The notes under the pieces: model-generated
Seen by the model: the letters and a program-made list of their open reading frames with translations, nothing else
Told to the model about the DNA's origin: nothing
Databases searched by the model: none
In this document: piece by piece, positions 46,743-55,918 of the stretch
Numbering within the stretch: position 1 is the first letter of the stretch
Layout: every line of letters begins with the position of its first letter
Assembly: GCF_902499075.1 (NCBI RefSeq)
Contig: NZ_CABVPP010000017.1
Coordinates: forward strand, 1 to 64,000
Source of the DNA: Burkholderia pseudomultivorans
GTDB lineage: Bacteria > Pseudomonadota > Gammaproteobacteria > Burkholderiales > Burkholderiaceae
Direction: 5' to 3'
Length of the DNA: 64,000 nt
Program-made: the position numbers and the translations under genes

Positions 46743-46783
46743 ATTGCCCGTTTCCCTTTCAACGTCCGCTGGAGTCTGCTGCC

Positions 46784-47968
46784 ATGCCCCTGAACGATTA
46801 CCCGATCGACTCGCTGATGTACATCACGAACCGCCCCGACATCGTGTTTACGCACGGCAAGGGTTCGTGGCTCTACGATCACACGGGCAAGCGCTATCTG
46901 GACTTCATCCAGGGCTGGGCCGTCAACAGCCTCGGGCATTGCAACGAGGGCATCGTCGAAGCGCTGAAGACGCAGGCCGACAAGCTGCTGAACCCGTCGC
47001 CGGCGTTCTACAACGAGCCGATGGCGAAGCTCGCGGGCCTGCTCACGCAGCACAGCGTGTTCGACAAGGTGTTCTTCACGAACAGCGGCGCGGAAGCGAA
47101 CGAAGGCGCGATCAAGCTCGCGCGCAAGTGGGGCCGCAAGTTCCGCAACGGCGCGTACGAGATCATCACGTTCGACCACAGCTTCCACGGCCGCACGCTC
47201 GCGACGATGTCGGCCAGCGGCAAGCCGGGCTGGGACACGATCTACGCGCCACAGGTGCCGGGCTTCCCGAAGGCCGATCTGAACAACATCAATTCGGTCG
47301 AGAAGCTGATCACCGACAAGACCGTCGCGGTGATGCTCGAACCGATCCAGGGCGAAGGCGGCGTGCTGCCGGCGACGCCCGAATTCATGCGCGAGCTGCG
47401 CGCGCTGACCCGGCAGCACAACCTGCTGTTGATCGTCGACGAAGTGCAGAGCGGCTGCGGCCGCGCGGGCACGCTGTTCGCCTACGAGCTGTCGGGCATC
47501 GAGCCGGACATCATGACGCTGGCGAAGGGCATCGGCGGCGGCGTGCCGCTCGGCGCGCTGCTGTCGAAGGCCGACGTCGCGGTGTTCGAGGCCGGCGACC
47601 AGGGCGGCACGTACAACGGCAACCCGCTGATGACGGCGGTCGGCCATTCGGTGATCTCGCAGCTCGTCGCGCCCGGCTTCCTCGAAGGCGTGCGCGCGCG
47701 CGGCGAATACCTGAAGCGCAAGCTGCTCGAGCTGTCGGAGGAACGCGGCTTCGAAGGCGAACGCGGCGAAGGGCTGCTGCGCGCACTGCTGCTCGGCAAG
47801 GACATCGGCCCGCAGATCGTCGAGAAGGCGCGCGACATGCAGCCCGACGGCCTGCTGCTGAACGCCGCGCGTCCGAACCTGCTGCGCTTCATGCCCGCGC
47901 TGAACGTGACGACCGAGGAAATCGACCAGATGATGGCGATGCTGCGGTCGGTGCTCGACACGCTCTGA
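46784..47968 (+). CDS. argD: Acetylornithine aminotransferase
   Basis: A 394-residue class III PLP aminotransferase for arginine (and possibly lysine) synthesis, converting N-acetylglutamate semialdehyde to N-acetylornithine. FFTNSGAEANEGAIKLARKWG (residues 97-117), the FHGRTLATMSASG segment, VDEVQSGCGRAGTLFAYE and the Schiff-base Lys248 (TLAKGIGGG) are all intact. A catabolic AstC role cannot be excluded by sequence alone. The ATG follows TGGAG by 8 nt. The gene is preceded by the putative attenuator and followed 13 nt later by a GNAT gene. Confidence 0.92.
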   Translation: MPLNDYPIDSLMYITNRPDIVFTHGKGSWLYDHTGKRYLDFIQGWAVNSLGHCNEGIVEALKTQADKLLNPSPAFYNEPMAKLAGLLTQHSVFDKVFFTNSGAEANEGAIKLARKWGRKFRNGAYEIITFDHSFHGRTLATMSASGKPGWDTIYAPQVPGFPKADLNNINSVEKLITDKTVAVMLEPIQGEGGVLPATPEFMRELRALTRQHNLLLIVDEVQSGCGRAGTLFAYELSGIEPDIMTLAKGIGGGVPLGALLSKADVAVFEAGDQGGTYNGNPLMTAVGHSVISQLVAPGFLEGVRARGEYLKRKLLELSEERGFEGERGEGLLRALLLGKDIGPQIVEKARDMQPDGLLLNAARPNLLRFMPALNVTTEEIDQMMAMLRSVLDTL

Positions 47969-47981
47969 GGAGAACCCGCCG

Positions 47982-48437
47982 ATGGATGCCGCCGCCGATG
48001 CCGTCGCTATCCGCCCGTTCGAACGCGCCGACACCGATGCCGTGCTCGCGGTGTGGCGCGACGCGTTTCCGCATTACGATGCGGCCGGCGCGCCGCCGCA
48101 CCGCGATCCGCTGCGCTCGATCGAGCTGAAGCTCGCGACGCAGCCAGAGCTGTTCTTCGTCGCAACCTGCGGCGAGCGCGTGGTCGGCACGCTGATGGCG
48201 GGCTTCGACGGGCATCGCGGCTGGCTCTACTCGTTCGGCGTCGCGCACGATGCGCGGCGGCTCGGCATCGGCCGCGCGCTGATCGCGCATGCGGAGCGTG
48301 CGCTGGCCGCGCGCGGCTGCCTGAAGATCAACCTGCAGGTGCTGCCCGGCAACGACGACGCGTGCCGCTTCTATGCGGCGCTCGGCTATCGCGTCGAGGA
48401 ACGCATCTCGTTCGGCAAGACGCTGCCGGCCGCGTAA
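47982..48437 (+). CDS. GNAT family N-acetyltransferase
   Basis: A 151-residue acetyltransferase. The acetyl-CoA site is seen in SFGVAHDARRLGIGRALIAHAE (R/Q-x-x-G-x-G/A form, near residue 86), followed by KINLQVLPGNDDACRFYAALGY, the usual C-terminal strand-helix. It resembles YpeA-type small acetyltransferases. It is 13 nt after argD, so it is probably cotranscribed, but a functional link to arginine is not established. A terminator follows. Confidence 0.85.
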   Translation: MDAAADAVAIRPFERADTDAVLAVWRDAFPHYDAAGAPPHRDPLRSIELKLATQPELFFVATCGERVVGTLMAGFDGHRGWLYSFGVAHDARRLGIGRALIAHAERALAARGCLKINLQVLPGNDDACRFYAALGYRVEERISFGKTLPAA

Positions 48438-48462
48438 AAGCCGGGGCCGATGCCGTTGCAAC

Positions 48463-48497
48463 GGCCGCCTGCCCATGCAGGGCAGGCGGCCTTTTTC
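48463..48497 (+). terminator. Terminator after the argD-GNAT unit
   Basis: Arms GGCCGCCTGCCC and GGGCAGGCGGCC with loop ATGCA, followed by TTTTT. It ends 60 nt beyond the GNAT stop. Confidence 0.9.
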
Positions 48498-48504
48498 ATG
48501 CGCG

Positions 48505-49182
48505 TCAGCGCGTGATCGGCCCCGCGCCCGGCAGCGGATTGCCGAGCGCATCGGTCGGCACGGCCTGCTGTTCGAACGCGGCGAAGTAGGCGGCCCACTG
48601 CGTGTCGCTGACGCGCACGATCAGCGCGCCGTCCTGCCATACGTCGTTGTGGTCGTTACGGTCGTCGCCCGCGCGGTGCAGGTAGTTCTGGCCCGTCGAG
48701 CCCTGGTTCATGTGCGTGTCGTGAATGCCGTTGCCTTCCGAATACGTACGGCCGAACACGACGACGTCGAGCCCTTGCGACTGCGCGGCACTCACGAGCC
48801 GCAGCAGCGACGGAATCGGCTCCGCATGCTCGGTGCCGTCCATCACCGCGCTCGCGCGCCATGTGCCCGTTTCGTTCAGGATGTCGCTGCGCAGGTAGTC
48901 GAGCGCCGGCAGCGCGGCCTGCCCGGTGAGGTCCGTATAGCCTTCGGGCGCCGCCGCGAGCGTCTGCGTAACCGGGTGGTGGAAATCGTAGACGAGCTTG
49001 TAGTTCAGCAGGTCGTCCGCATCGTTGGTGCCGACGTTGATCGCGACGTCCCAGTCGCCCGCCGGCAGCGCCAGCGTCAGCGTCAGGTGGATGTGATACT
49101 GGATCTCGCCGCCGTGCGGCGAACCCTTCAGTGGCGCCACCGACTTCACCTTCGCCTTCACGAAACCGTAATCCAGACTCAT
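48505..49182 (-). CDS. YukJ/DUF2278 family protein
   Basis: A 225-residue protein with the DUF2278 pattern: LDYGFVKAKVKSVAPLKGSPHGGEIQYHIHL at the start, WDVAINVGTNDADDLLNYKLVYDF near residue 45 and the C-terminal HMNQGSTGQNYLHRAGDDRNDHNDVWQDGALIV. The family is found in Bacillus YukJ and many soil bacteria; biochemical function is unknown, and some members sit near contact-dependent secretion genes. The ATG at 49182 follows GGAGAG by 5 nt. No partner gene is visible. Confidence 0.8.
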   Translation of the reverse strand: MSLDYGFVKAKVKSVAPLKGSPHGGEIQYHIHLTLTLALPAGDWDVAINVGTNDADDLLNYKLVYDFHHPVTQTLAAAPEGYTDLTGQAALPALDYLRSDILNETGTWRASAVMDGTEHAEPIPSLLRLVSAAQSQGLDVVVFGRTYSEGNGIHDTHMNQGSTGQNYLHRAGDDRNDHNDVWQDGALIVRVSDTQWAAYFAAFEQQAVPTDALGNPLPGAGPITR

Positions 49183-49420
49183 GCGTGCTCTCCAAGCGCC
49201 GAGGGGCTGACCATGCTGCGCGCTGCGCATGTCGGCTTGCCGACAGCCGCGCGCCGTTTGCCGTGCCGCATGCGCGGCACGATCGTCGAATGGAGTCGGA
49301 AACGCGCGCACAGTTCGATGCCGGGCGCCCGGAATGAAAAAAAGGCCGTCACGGCATCGCGTGACAGCCTTTCGAAAGCCTCGCATGGCGCGGCCTTGCC
49401 GCCGCGCCATGCGAGTCCGC

Positions 49421-50136
<716 letters not shown>

Positions 50137-50137
<1 letters not shown>

Positions 50138-50913
50138 CAGTGCACCCCTGCGCCGAGATATGCCTCAATCACCTTCGGATTCTTCTGCACGTCCTGCGGC
50201 AGACCCTCGGCGATCACCTTGCCGTAATCGAGCACCGTCATCCGGTTGCACAGCCCCATCACGAGCTTCACGTCGTGCTCGATCAGCAGGATCGTGCGGC
50301 CGTCCGAACGGATCTTGTCGAGCAGGCGCGTGAGTTCCACCTTCTCGGTCGCGTTCATCCCGGCCGCCGGCTCGTCGAGCGCGAGCAGCTTCGGGTCGGT
50401 CGCGAGCGCGCGCGCGATCTCCAGCCGGCGCTGGTGGCCGTACGACAGGTTGCGCGCGGTGTAGTCCGCGTACTGCAGCACGCCGACGTATTCGAGCAGC
50501 TCGATTGCGCGCTCCTTGATCTCGCGCTCTTCCTGGCGTTCGGCCGGCGTCTGGAACACCGCGCCGAGCAGCCCGTGCTTGGTGCGCACGTGGCGGCCCA
50601 CCATCACGTTTTCCAGCGCCGTCATCCCGCCGAACAACCGGATGTTCTGGAACGTGCGTGCGATGCCGGCCTTCGCGACCTGGTGCACCGCGGTCGGCGT
50701 GTAGTTCTGGCCGTCCAGCTTGAAGTCGCCGGAGTCGGGCGTGTAGAGGCCCGTGATCACGTTGAAGAACGTGGTCTTGCCCGCGCCGTTCGGGCCGATC
50801 AGCCCGTAGATCTCGCCTTCCTTGATCTGCAGGCCGACGTCGGACAGCGCCTGCAGCCCGCCGAAGCGCTTGTTCACGCCCTGCACGGACAGTCGGATTT
50901 GCTTGTCGCTCAT
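50137..50913 (-). CDS. livG: Branched-chain amino acid ABC transporter ATPase LivG
   Basis: A 258-residue LivG-type ATPase (KRFGGLQALSDVGLQIKEGEIYGLIGPNGAGKTTFFN, then LSYGHQRRLEIARALATDPKLLALDEPAAGMN and the TILLIEHDVKLVMGLC H-loop region). Together with LivF it powers uptake through LivH-LivM. Start and length match the family; it lies 23 nt after livM. Confidence 0.95.
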
Positions 50914-50936
50914 GTGTATATCCCCTTGTCCGTCGG

Positions 50937-52106
50937 TTAAGCGCGCACCGGCTTCTTGCTGTTGCGCTTCGCCAGTTTCGCGATCCGGTCCTCATGCTTC
51001 GGCGCCGGCCACAGGCCTTCCGAGCGGTACAGCATGATCACCACCATCGCGAGGCCGTACAGCGCCTGACGGATCACTTCGGTATCGACGACGTCGTGAC
51101 CGAACAGCGCGTGCTGCAGCGGGCTCATCGTCGAGCGCAGGAATTCCGGGAAGATCGCCAGCAGCACCGCGCCGAGGATCACGCCCGGGATGTGGCCCAT
51201 GCCGCCGAGCACCACGCAGGCGAGCACGACGATCGATTCCCAGAACGTGAACGACTCGGGCGACACGAAGCCCTGGAACGCACCGAACATCGCGCCCGAC
51301 AGACCGCCGAACGACGCGCCCATCGCGAACGCGAGCAGCTTCACGTTACGGGTGTTGATGCCCATCGCCTTCGCGGCGATCTCGTCCTCGCGGATCGCGG
51401 CCCAGGCACGGCCGATACGCGAGTGCTGCAGGCGCGTACAGACCCAGATCACCAGCAGCGCGCACAGCACGAACAGGTAGTAGTACAGGTAGACCGACGG
51501 CAGCTGGAAGCCGAAGATCGTGTGCGTCTGCGCGAGGCTGAAGCCGCCGATGTGCACCGGATCGATGCCCGTGATCCCCTTCGGGCCGTTGGTGATGTTC
51601 ACCGGACGGTCGAGGTTGTTCATGAAGATGCGGACGATTTCACCGAAGCCGAGCGTGACGATCGCCAGGTAGTCGCCGCGCAGGCGCAGCGTCGGCGCGC
51701 CGAGCAGGATCCCGAAGGTCGCCGCGAGCGCCATCGCGATCGGCACGATGATCAGGAACGGCACATGCAGCCCGTTCGGCGCGAGCGCCGCGATCCACTC
51801 GAACTGCGAGCTCAGGTGCGGCGAACTCAGCAGCGCCGCCGTGTAGGCGCCCACCGCGTAGAACGCGATGTAGCCCAGGTCGAGCAGGCCGGCGAAGCCG
51901 ACCACGACGTTCAGGCCGAGCGCGAGCATCACGTACAGCATCGCGAAGTCGAGCACGCGGACCCAGTAGTTGCCGCCGGCCGAGCCGATGATGATCGGCG
52001 CGGCGATCACGAATGCCGCGGTCAGGATGCCGATGACGACGGTCTTCGTGGTGTTGCGTTCTTCGACGAGCGACGTCGACGATTCGATCGGTTGAATGGA
52101 TGTCAT
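50937..52106 (-). CDS. livM: Branched-chain amino acid ABC transporter permease LivM
   Basis: A 389-residue inner-membrane permease with about ten hydrophobic segments and the LivM-family EAA-like loop GRAWAAIREDEIAAKAMGINTRNVKLLAFAMGA. A 40-residue cytoplasmic extension precedes the first helix. The ATG at 52106 follows GGGGAG by 8 nt. It lies 19 nt downstream of livH in the same operon. Confidence 0.94.
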   Translation of the reverse strand: MTSIQPIESSTSLVEERNTTKTVVIGILTAAFVIAAPIIIGSAGGNYWVRVLDFAMLYVMLALGLNVVVGFAGLLDLGYIAFYAVGAYTAALLSSPHLSSQFEWIAALAPNGLHVPFLIIVPIAMALAATFGILLGAPTLRLRGDYLAIVTLGFGEIVRIFMNNLDRPVNITNGPKGITGIDPVHIGGFSLAQTHTIFGFQLPSVYLYYYLFVLCALLVIWVCTRLQHSRIGRAWAAIREDEIAAKAMGINTRNVKLLAFAMGASFGGLSGAMFGAFQGFVSPESFTFWESIVVLACVVLGGMGHIPGVILGAVLLAIFPEFLRSTMSPLQHALFGHDVVDTEVIRQALYGLAMVVIMLYRSEGLWPAPKHEDRIAKLAKRNSKKPVRA

Positions 52107-52125
52107 GTTGTTTGCTCCCCTTCCG

Positions 52126-53076
52126 TTACGCGCGATCCGCGACACGTTCGCCGAGCAGGCCCGACGGACGGAACACCAGCACGATGATCAGCACGATGAA
52201 GGCGAACACGTCCTGGTAGTTGCTGCCGAATACGCCGCCCGTGAGGTTGCCGATGTAGCCGGCGCCCAACTGCTCGATCAGGCCGAGCAGCACGCCGCCG
52301 ACCATTGCGCCGCCGAGGTTGCCGATCCCGCCGAGCACGGCCGCGGTGAACGCCTTCATGCCGGGGATGAAGCCCATGTAGAAGTGCACGTTGCCGTATT
52401 CGGACGCGATCATCACGCCGGCCAGCGCGGCGAGCGCGGAACCGATCATGAAGGTTGCCGAGATCACGAAGTTCGGGTTCACGCCCATCAGGCTCGCGGT
52501 GTTCGGGCTTTCCGCGATCGCGCGCATCGCGCGGCCGAGCTTGGTCTTGTGCACGAGCAGCAGCAGGCCGCCCATCACGATGAACGCGACGGCGATGATC
52601 ACGATTTCAGTGACCGAGATCACGGCGCCGGGCGTCGTGTCGGTCGCCTTGATCACGTTGATCGGGTCGGTCGGCAGCAGTTGCGGGAACGGCAGCGGGT
52701 TGCGCGACCAGATGATCATCGCGGCCGTCTGCAGCAGGATCGACACGCCGATCGCGGTGATCAGCGGCGCGAGGCGCGGTGCGCGGCGCAGCGGCCGGTA
52801 CGCGACGCGCTCGATCGTGAAGCCGACGAACGCACAGACGATCGCGGCGATGCCGAGGCCGATCGTCAGCGTCGCGACGTTGCCGAGTGCGGGGAAATGG
52901 TTCTGCAGCACGGTGATCGCGGACAGCGCGACCATCGCGCCGATCATCAGCACGTCGCCGTGCGCGAAGTTGATGATGCCGAGAATGCCGTACACCATCG
53001 TGTAGCCCAACGCGATGATGGCGTACACACTGCCGAGCACCAGCCCGTTGAGGATCTGCTGGACGAAAATATCCAT
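52126..53076 (-). CDS. livH: Branched-chain amino acid ABC transporter permease LivH
   Basis: A 316-residue permease (VQQILNGLVLGSVYAIIALGYTMVYGILGIINFAHG start, GRAMRAIAESPNTASLMGVN coupling loop), the first gene of livHMGF. It forms the membrane channel with LivM. The expected substrate-binding gene lies upstream but is degraded, so this transporter must use another binding protein, if it is functional. Confidence 0.95.
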   Translation of the reverse strand: MDIFVQQILNGLVLGSVYAIIALGYTMVYGILGIINFAHGDVLMIGAMVALSAITVLQNHFPALGNVATLTIGLGIAAIVCAFVGFTIERVAYRPLRRAPRLAPLITAIGVSILLQTAAMIIWSRNPLPFPQLLPTDPINVIKATDTTPGAVISVTEIVIIAVAFIVMGGLLLLVHKTKLGRAMRAIAESPNTASLMGVNPNFVISATFMIGSALAALAGVMIASEYGNVHFYMGFIPGMKAFTAAVLGGIGNLGGAMVGGVLLGLIEQLGAGYIGNLTGGVFGSNYQDVFAFIVLIIVLVFRPSGLLGERVADRA

Positions 53077-53242
53077 TTAAAGCTCCTTGGCCCGTGCCGC
53101 CGGAGGACGTTGCGCCCCGCGGGTAAGCGAGGAATCGCGCCTTCTCGACGACACTGCGGGTACTAGTCGATACCGGTAAGGGTGAATCGTCCCGGCGCGC
53201 GCAGCCCGGCCTGTACGGCCGGACCTGCCGCCGGAGCGGATA

Positions 53243-53273
53243 CAAAAACGGCACCGCACTGTTCCGGTGCCGC
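53243..53273 (-). terminator. Terminator between the decayed livK-type gene and livH
   Basis: Stem CGGCACCG / CGGTGCCG with an 8-nt loop; the minus strand continues with TTTTTG. It shows that livHMGF does not simply continue from the livK-type remnant and must have its own promoter in the 166 nt ahead of livH. Confidence 0.75.
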
Positions 53274-53287
53274 CGTGAGTCCCGTCG

Positions 53288-54073
53288 CTAAATCGTCACG
53301 ACATCGAGGACGGTGTGCTTGGCCTCCTTGAAGTCGTTGGGCAGCATGCCGAAACGGCCGTCCTCCAGGTTCCCGGAGTCCGAGCCTTTTTCCGTCCGGG
53401 CCGGGGCGAACCCCGCTTCCGGACAGATCAGGTTCCGCGCCGCGTCGTTCGCGGGCTCGACCACCTTGCCGGCATGCACGCTGCTGCCGCCAAGGATTTG
53501 CATTCCGATGCCGGACGCCGTCGCCTGCTTCGCAAGCGGGCCGCCCGCCGCCGCCGCGCCGCCCGCCAGGGCAACGCGAAAGCCGCACCCGACATTCGTC
53601 AGGACTGCGTCGGAATTCATCGCACGAATCAGCCGGCCCGCGGCGACGGGATCGGCCGTCGCGAGCAACTGCTTCGTCGAATCGAAATGATGGGGGGCCG
53701 GGATGCGTCGGCCGTTCGCTGTCGCGCCAGAGGCGCTGGCGCCTTCGAAGGCAGTTCGCGCGCCCGCTGCGGCCCGACCGGCCGCCTGGCCTGCGCGACC
53801 CGCCGCGCGCCGCACGACGGGTCGCGTACGGCCGGCTGTGTGCATGTCCTCGATCGCCAAACGTGCCCCGTTTCCCTTGTCCTTGCCCGATTGCGCGATG
53901 CGGCGCCCGAACGACGCCGCCCGACCGGTTCTGGCGACGCGCACGTCGCCGGCCGGCGGTGCCGCGAATGCCGCAGCCTCGTTGCCCGCCCCGTCGTCGC
54001 TCTTTTTGCTGCAACCGGCAGGCATTGCAACCGGTACGGCGACGGACACGGCGTAAGCCGACTTCACATGCAT
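53288..54073 (-). pseudogene. livK: Degraded branched-chain amino acid-binding protein (LivK/LivJ type)
   Basis: An open frame of 261 codons that keeps the N-terminal lipobox region (VAMPAGCSKKSDDGAG), a GKDKGNGARLAIEDMHTAG segment, a GPLAKQATASGIGMQILGG segment, a PEAGFAPARTEKGSD segment and the terminal KHTVLDVVTI. Functional relatives have about 375 residues, so roughly 110 are missing. Between residues 95 and 130 the sequence turns into Arg/Ala-rich nonsense-like text. The frame has stayed open but the ligand-binding core is broken, so it is a decayed gene. A GGGAGA ribosome-binding site still precedes the ATG. Confidence 0.7.
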
Positions 54074-54196
54074 CGAATAGGTCTCCCGCGCCTTGCCAAA
54101 ACCCGTTTTCAAAGCCATTCCGGCCTCAAAACGGGCGCATTGTAACTCCATTTATAGAACGCCAATATTCCTGATTTGATGGGGTTTTCCTGCATT

Positions 54197-54269
54197 GCAA
54201 CCAATTTTGAGAGACAGGCCGGAATCAGTGGAGCAACCCGGTTGCACCATGATTGTGAACAATGGTTGC
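54197..54269. promoter_or_regulatory. Cluster of GGTTGC/GCAACC half-sites upstream of the livK remnant
   Basis: GCAACC at 54197-54202, a palindrome GCAACC-C-GGTTGC at 54233-54245, and GGTTGC at 54264-54269 lie within 73 bp of AT-rich intergenic DNA. The clustering suggests a regulator binding region for the former livK promoter; no regulator gene is near. Confidence 0.3.
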
Positions 54270-54289
54270 GATTGCGCTTTCAATGCACG

Positions 54290-54317
54290 AAAAAAAAGCG
54301 CGCCGTGAGGCGCGCTT
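54290..54317 (-). terminator. Terminator after ispH
   Basis: Stem GCGCGCC / GGCGCGC with a 4-nt loop followed on the minus strand by eight T, 28 nt beyond the ispH stop. Confidence 0.88.
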
Positions 54318-54344
54318 CGGTGTTCACCGGGTGCGATGCGGCAA

Positions 54345-55325
54345 TCAGGCGGCGGGCGGCAGGTTCAACCCGCGCGGCAGCGGAAACGAGACGTTTTCCT
54401 CGATCCCGTCGAGCGCACGCACGTTGCGCACGCCGAGTTCGCGCAGCCGCGCGATCACGGCCTGCGCGAGCACCTCGGGCGCCGACGCGCCGGCCGTCAC
54501 GCCGATGCGGCGCTTGCCGGCGACCCATGCCGGATCGATCTGCTCGGGCGCGTCGACCATGTACGCGTCCACACCGCGCTTCTCGGCCACTTCGCGCAGC
54601 CGGCTCGAATTCGAGCTGTTCGGGCTGCCGACGACGATCACGACGTCGCACTGCGGCGCCATGAACTTCACCGCGTCCTGGCGATTCTGCGTCGCATAGC
54701 AGATGTCCTGTTTCTTCGGCTCGCGGATCTTCGGGTACTTCGCCTTCAGCGCCGCGATGATCTCGGCCGCGTCGTCGACCGACAGCGTCGTTTGCGTGAC
54801 GAGCGCGATGCGCTCGGGATCGGCGAGTTCGAGCTTCTGCACGTCCTCGACGCTCTCGACCAGATGCATGCCGCGCTCGACCTGCCCCATCGTGCCTTCG
54901 ACTTCCGGATGGCCCTTGTGGCCGATCATCACGATGTCGACGCCGTCCTGGCGCATCTTCGCGACTTCGACGTGCACCTTCGTGACGAGCGGGCACGTCG
55001 CATCGTAGATGCGCAGCCCGCGCACGCCGGCTTCGTCGCGCACGGACTTCGACACGCCGTGTGCGCTGAAGATCACGGTATTGCCGGCCGGCACTTCCTC
55101 GAGTTCCTCGACAAAGATCGCGCCCTTCTTCTTCAGATCCTCGACCACGTACTTGTTGTGGACGATCTCGTGACGGACGTAGATCGGCGCGCCATGCATC
55201 GCGATCGCGCGCTCGACGATCTCAATCGCACGGTCGACCCCCGCGCAAAAGCCGCGCGGCTGCGCGAGCAGGATTTCGGCGTCGGCTGCGACGGTCTGTC
55301 CGGACAGCGTATCGGTGGTGCTCAT
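54345..55325 (-). CDS. ispH: 4-hydroxy-3-methylbut-2-enyl diphosphate reductase
   Basis: A 326-residue [4Fe-4S] enzyme that makes IPP and DMAPP in the last step of the MEP pathway. Cluster cysteines are in [10 protein letters not shown] (Cys27), [12 protein letters not shown] (about residue 112) and [11 protein letters not shown] (about residue 208). [13 protein letters not shown] and [12 protein letters not shown] are further signatures. The ATG at 55325 gives MSTTDTLSG; the same frame upstream overlaps fkpB and is not coding. It is 2 nt after fkpB. Confidence 0.96.
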   Translation of the reverse strand: MSTTDTLSGQTVAADAEILLAQPRGFCAGVDRAIEIVERAIAMHGAPIYVRHEIVHNKYVVEDLKKKGAIFVEELEEVPAGNTVIFSAHGVSKSVRDEAGVRGLRIYDATCPLVTKVHVEVAKMRQDGVDIVMIGHKGHPEVEGTMGQVERGMHLVESVEDVQKLELADPERIALVTQTTLSVDDAAEIIAALKAKYPKIREPKKQDICYATQNRQDAVKFMAPQCDVVIVVGSPNSSNSSRLREVAEKRGVDAYMVDAPEQIDPAWVAGKRRIGVTAGASAPEVLAQAVIARLRELGVRNVRALDGIEENVSFPLPRGLNLPPAA

Positions 55326-55327
55326 GA

Positions 55328-55783
55328 TTACAGGATTCCGATGATTTTCACTTCGAACGTGAGCGACTGGCCCGCGAGCGGATGATTGAAATCGAACAGC
55401 GCGGAGGTTTCGCCGACTTCCTTCAGCACCCCTGCATACCGTCCGCCGTCCGGCGCATTGAACTCGATCAGTTCGCCCGGCGTGAAATCGTCGCCGACCA
55501 TCCCGTTCTCGCGCAGCGTCGACAGCGTCACGCGCTGCAGCATGTCGGGATTTCGGGGACCGAACCCCTGTTCGGGCGTTAGCTGAAAAGTCGAGTGGTC
55601 GCCGACCTTGAGCCCGAGCAGAATCTGTTCCAGCGAGGGCGCCAGTTGCCCGGCGCCGAGCAGCAGCGTGGCGGGCTTGTCGGAGAAGGTGTTGACGATG
55701 TCCGCGCCGTCGGCCAGTGCAAGCCGGTAATGCAGCGTGACATGGGAACCGGGCTTCACTTCGGATAGATCGATGAGGCTCAT
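55328..55783 (-). CDS. fkpB: FKBP-type peptidyl-prolyl cis-trans isomerase (SlpA/FkpB type)
   Basis: A 151-residue [43 protein letters not shown] near residue 15 and [19 protein letters not shown] near residue 58 are the FKBP/SlyD-SlpA features; the [18 protein letters not shown]-terminus is the insert-domain variant. It immediately precedes ispH (2 nt), a widely conserved gene pair, so both are translated together. Confidence 0.9.
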   Translation of the reverse strand: MSLIDLSEVKPGSHVTLHYRLALADGADIVNTFSDKPATLLLGAGQLAPSLEQILLGLKVGDHSTFQLTPEQGFGPRNPDMLQRVTLSTLRENGMVGDDFTPGELIEFNAPDGGRYAGVLKEVGETSALFDFNHPLAGQSLTFEVKIIGIL

Positions 55784-55918
55784 GAATTACTCGTTCAGTC
55801 GGCGCCCGAAAACGGCCGCAAGGCCCAGCGCAAAGCCAATATTGTAAGTCACCTGAGCGCGCAAGGCTGAAAGTGCGACGACGTCGCGCAGCAGGCCGCC
55901 GCCAATGGAGTTTCGACG

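Noticed and set aside
46571-46783. An upstream in-frame start for argD
   Set aside because: Translation from it would have to run through the terminator hairpin and gives Pro/Arg-rich sequence unrelated to ArgD; the ATG at 46784 has TGGAG 8 nt upstream.
45371-48034. An 887-codon minus-strand frame over ascD and argD
   Set aside because: It is the antisense of two well-supported genes with Arg/His/Val-rich composition typical of shadow frames.
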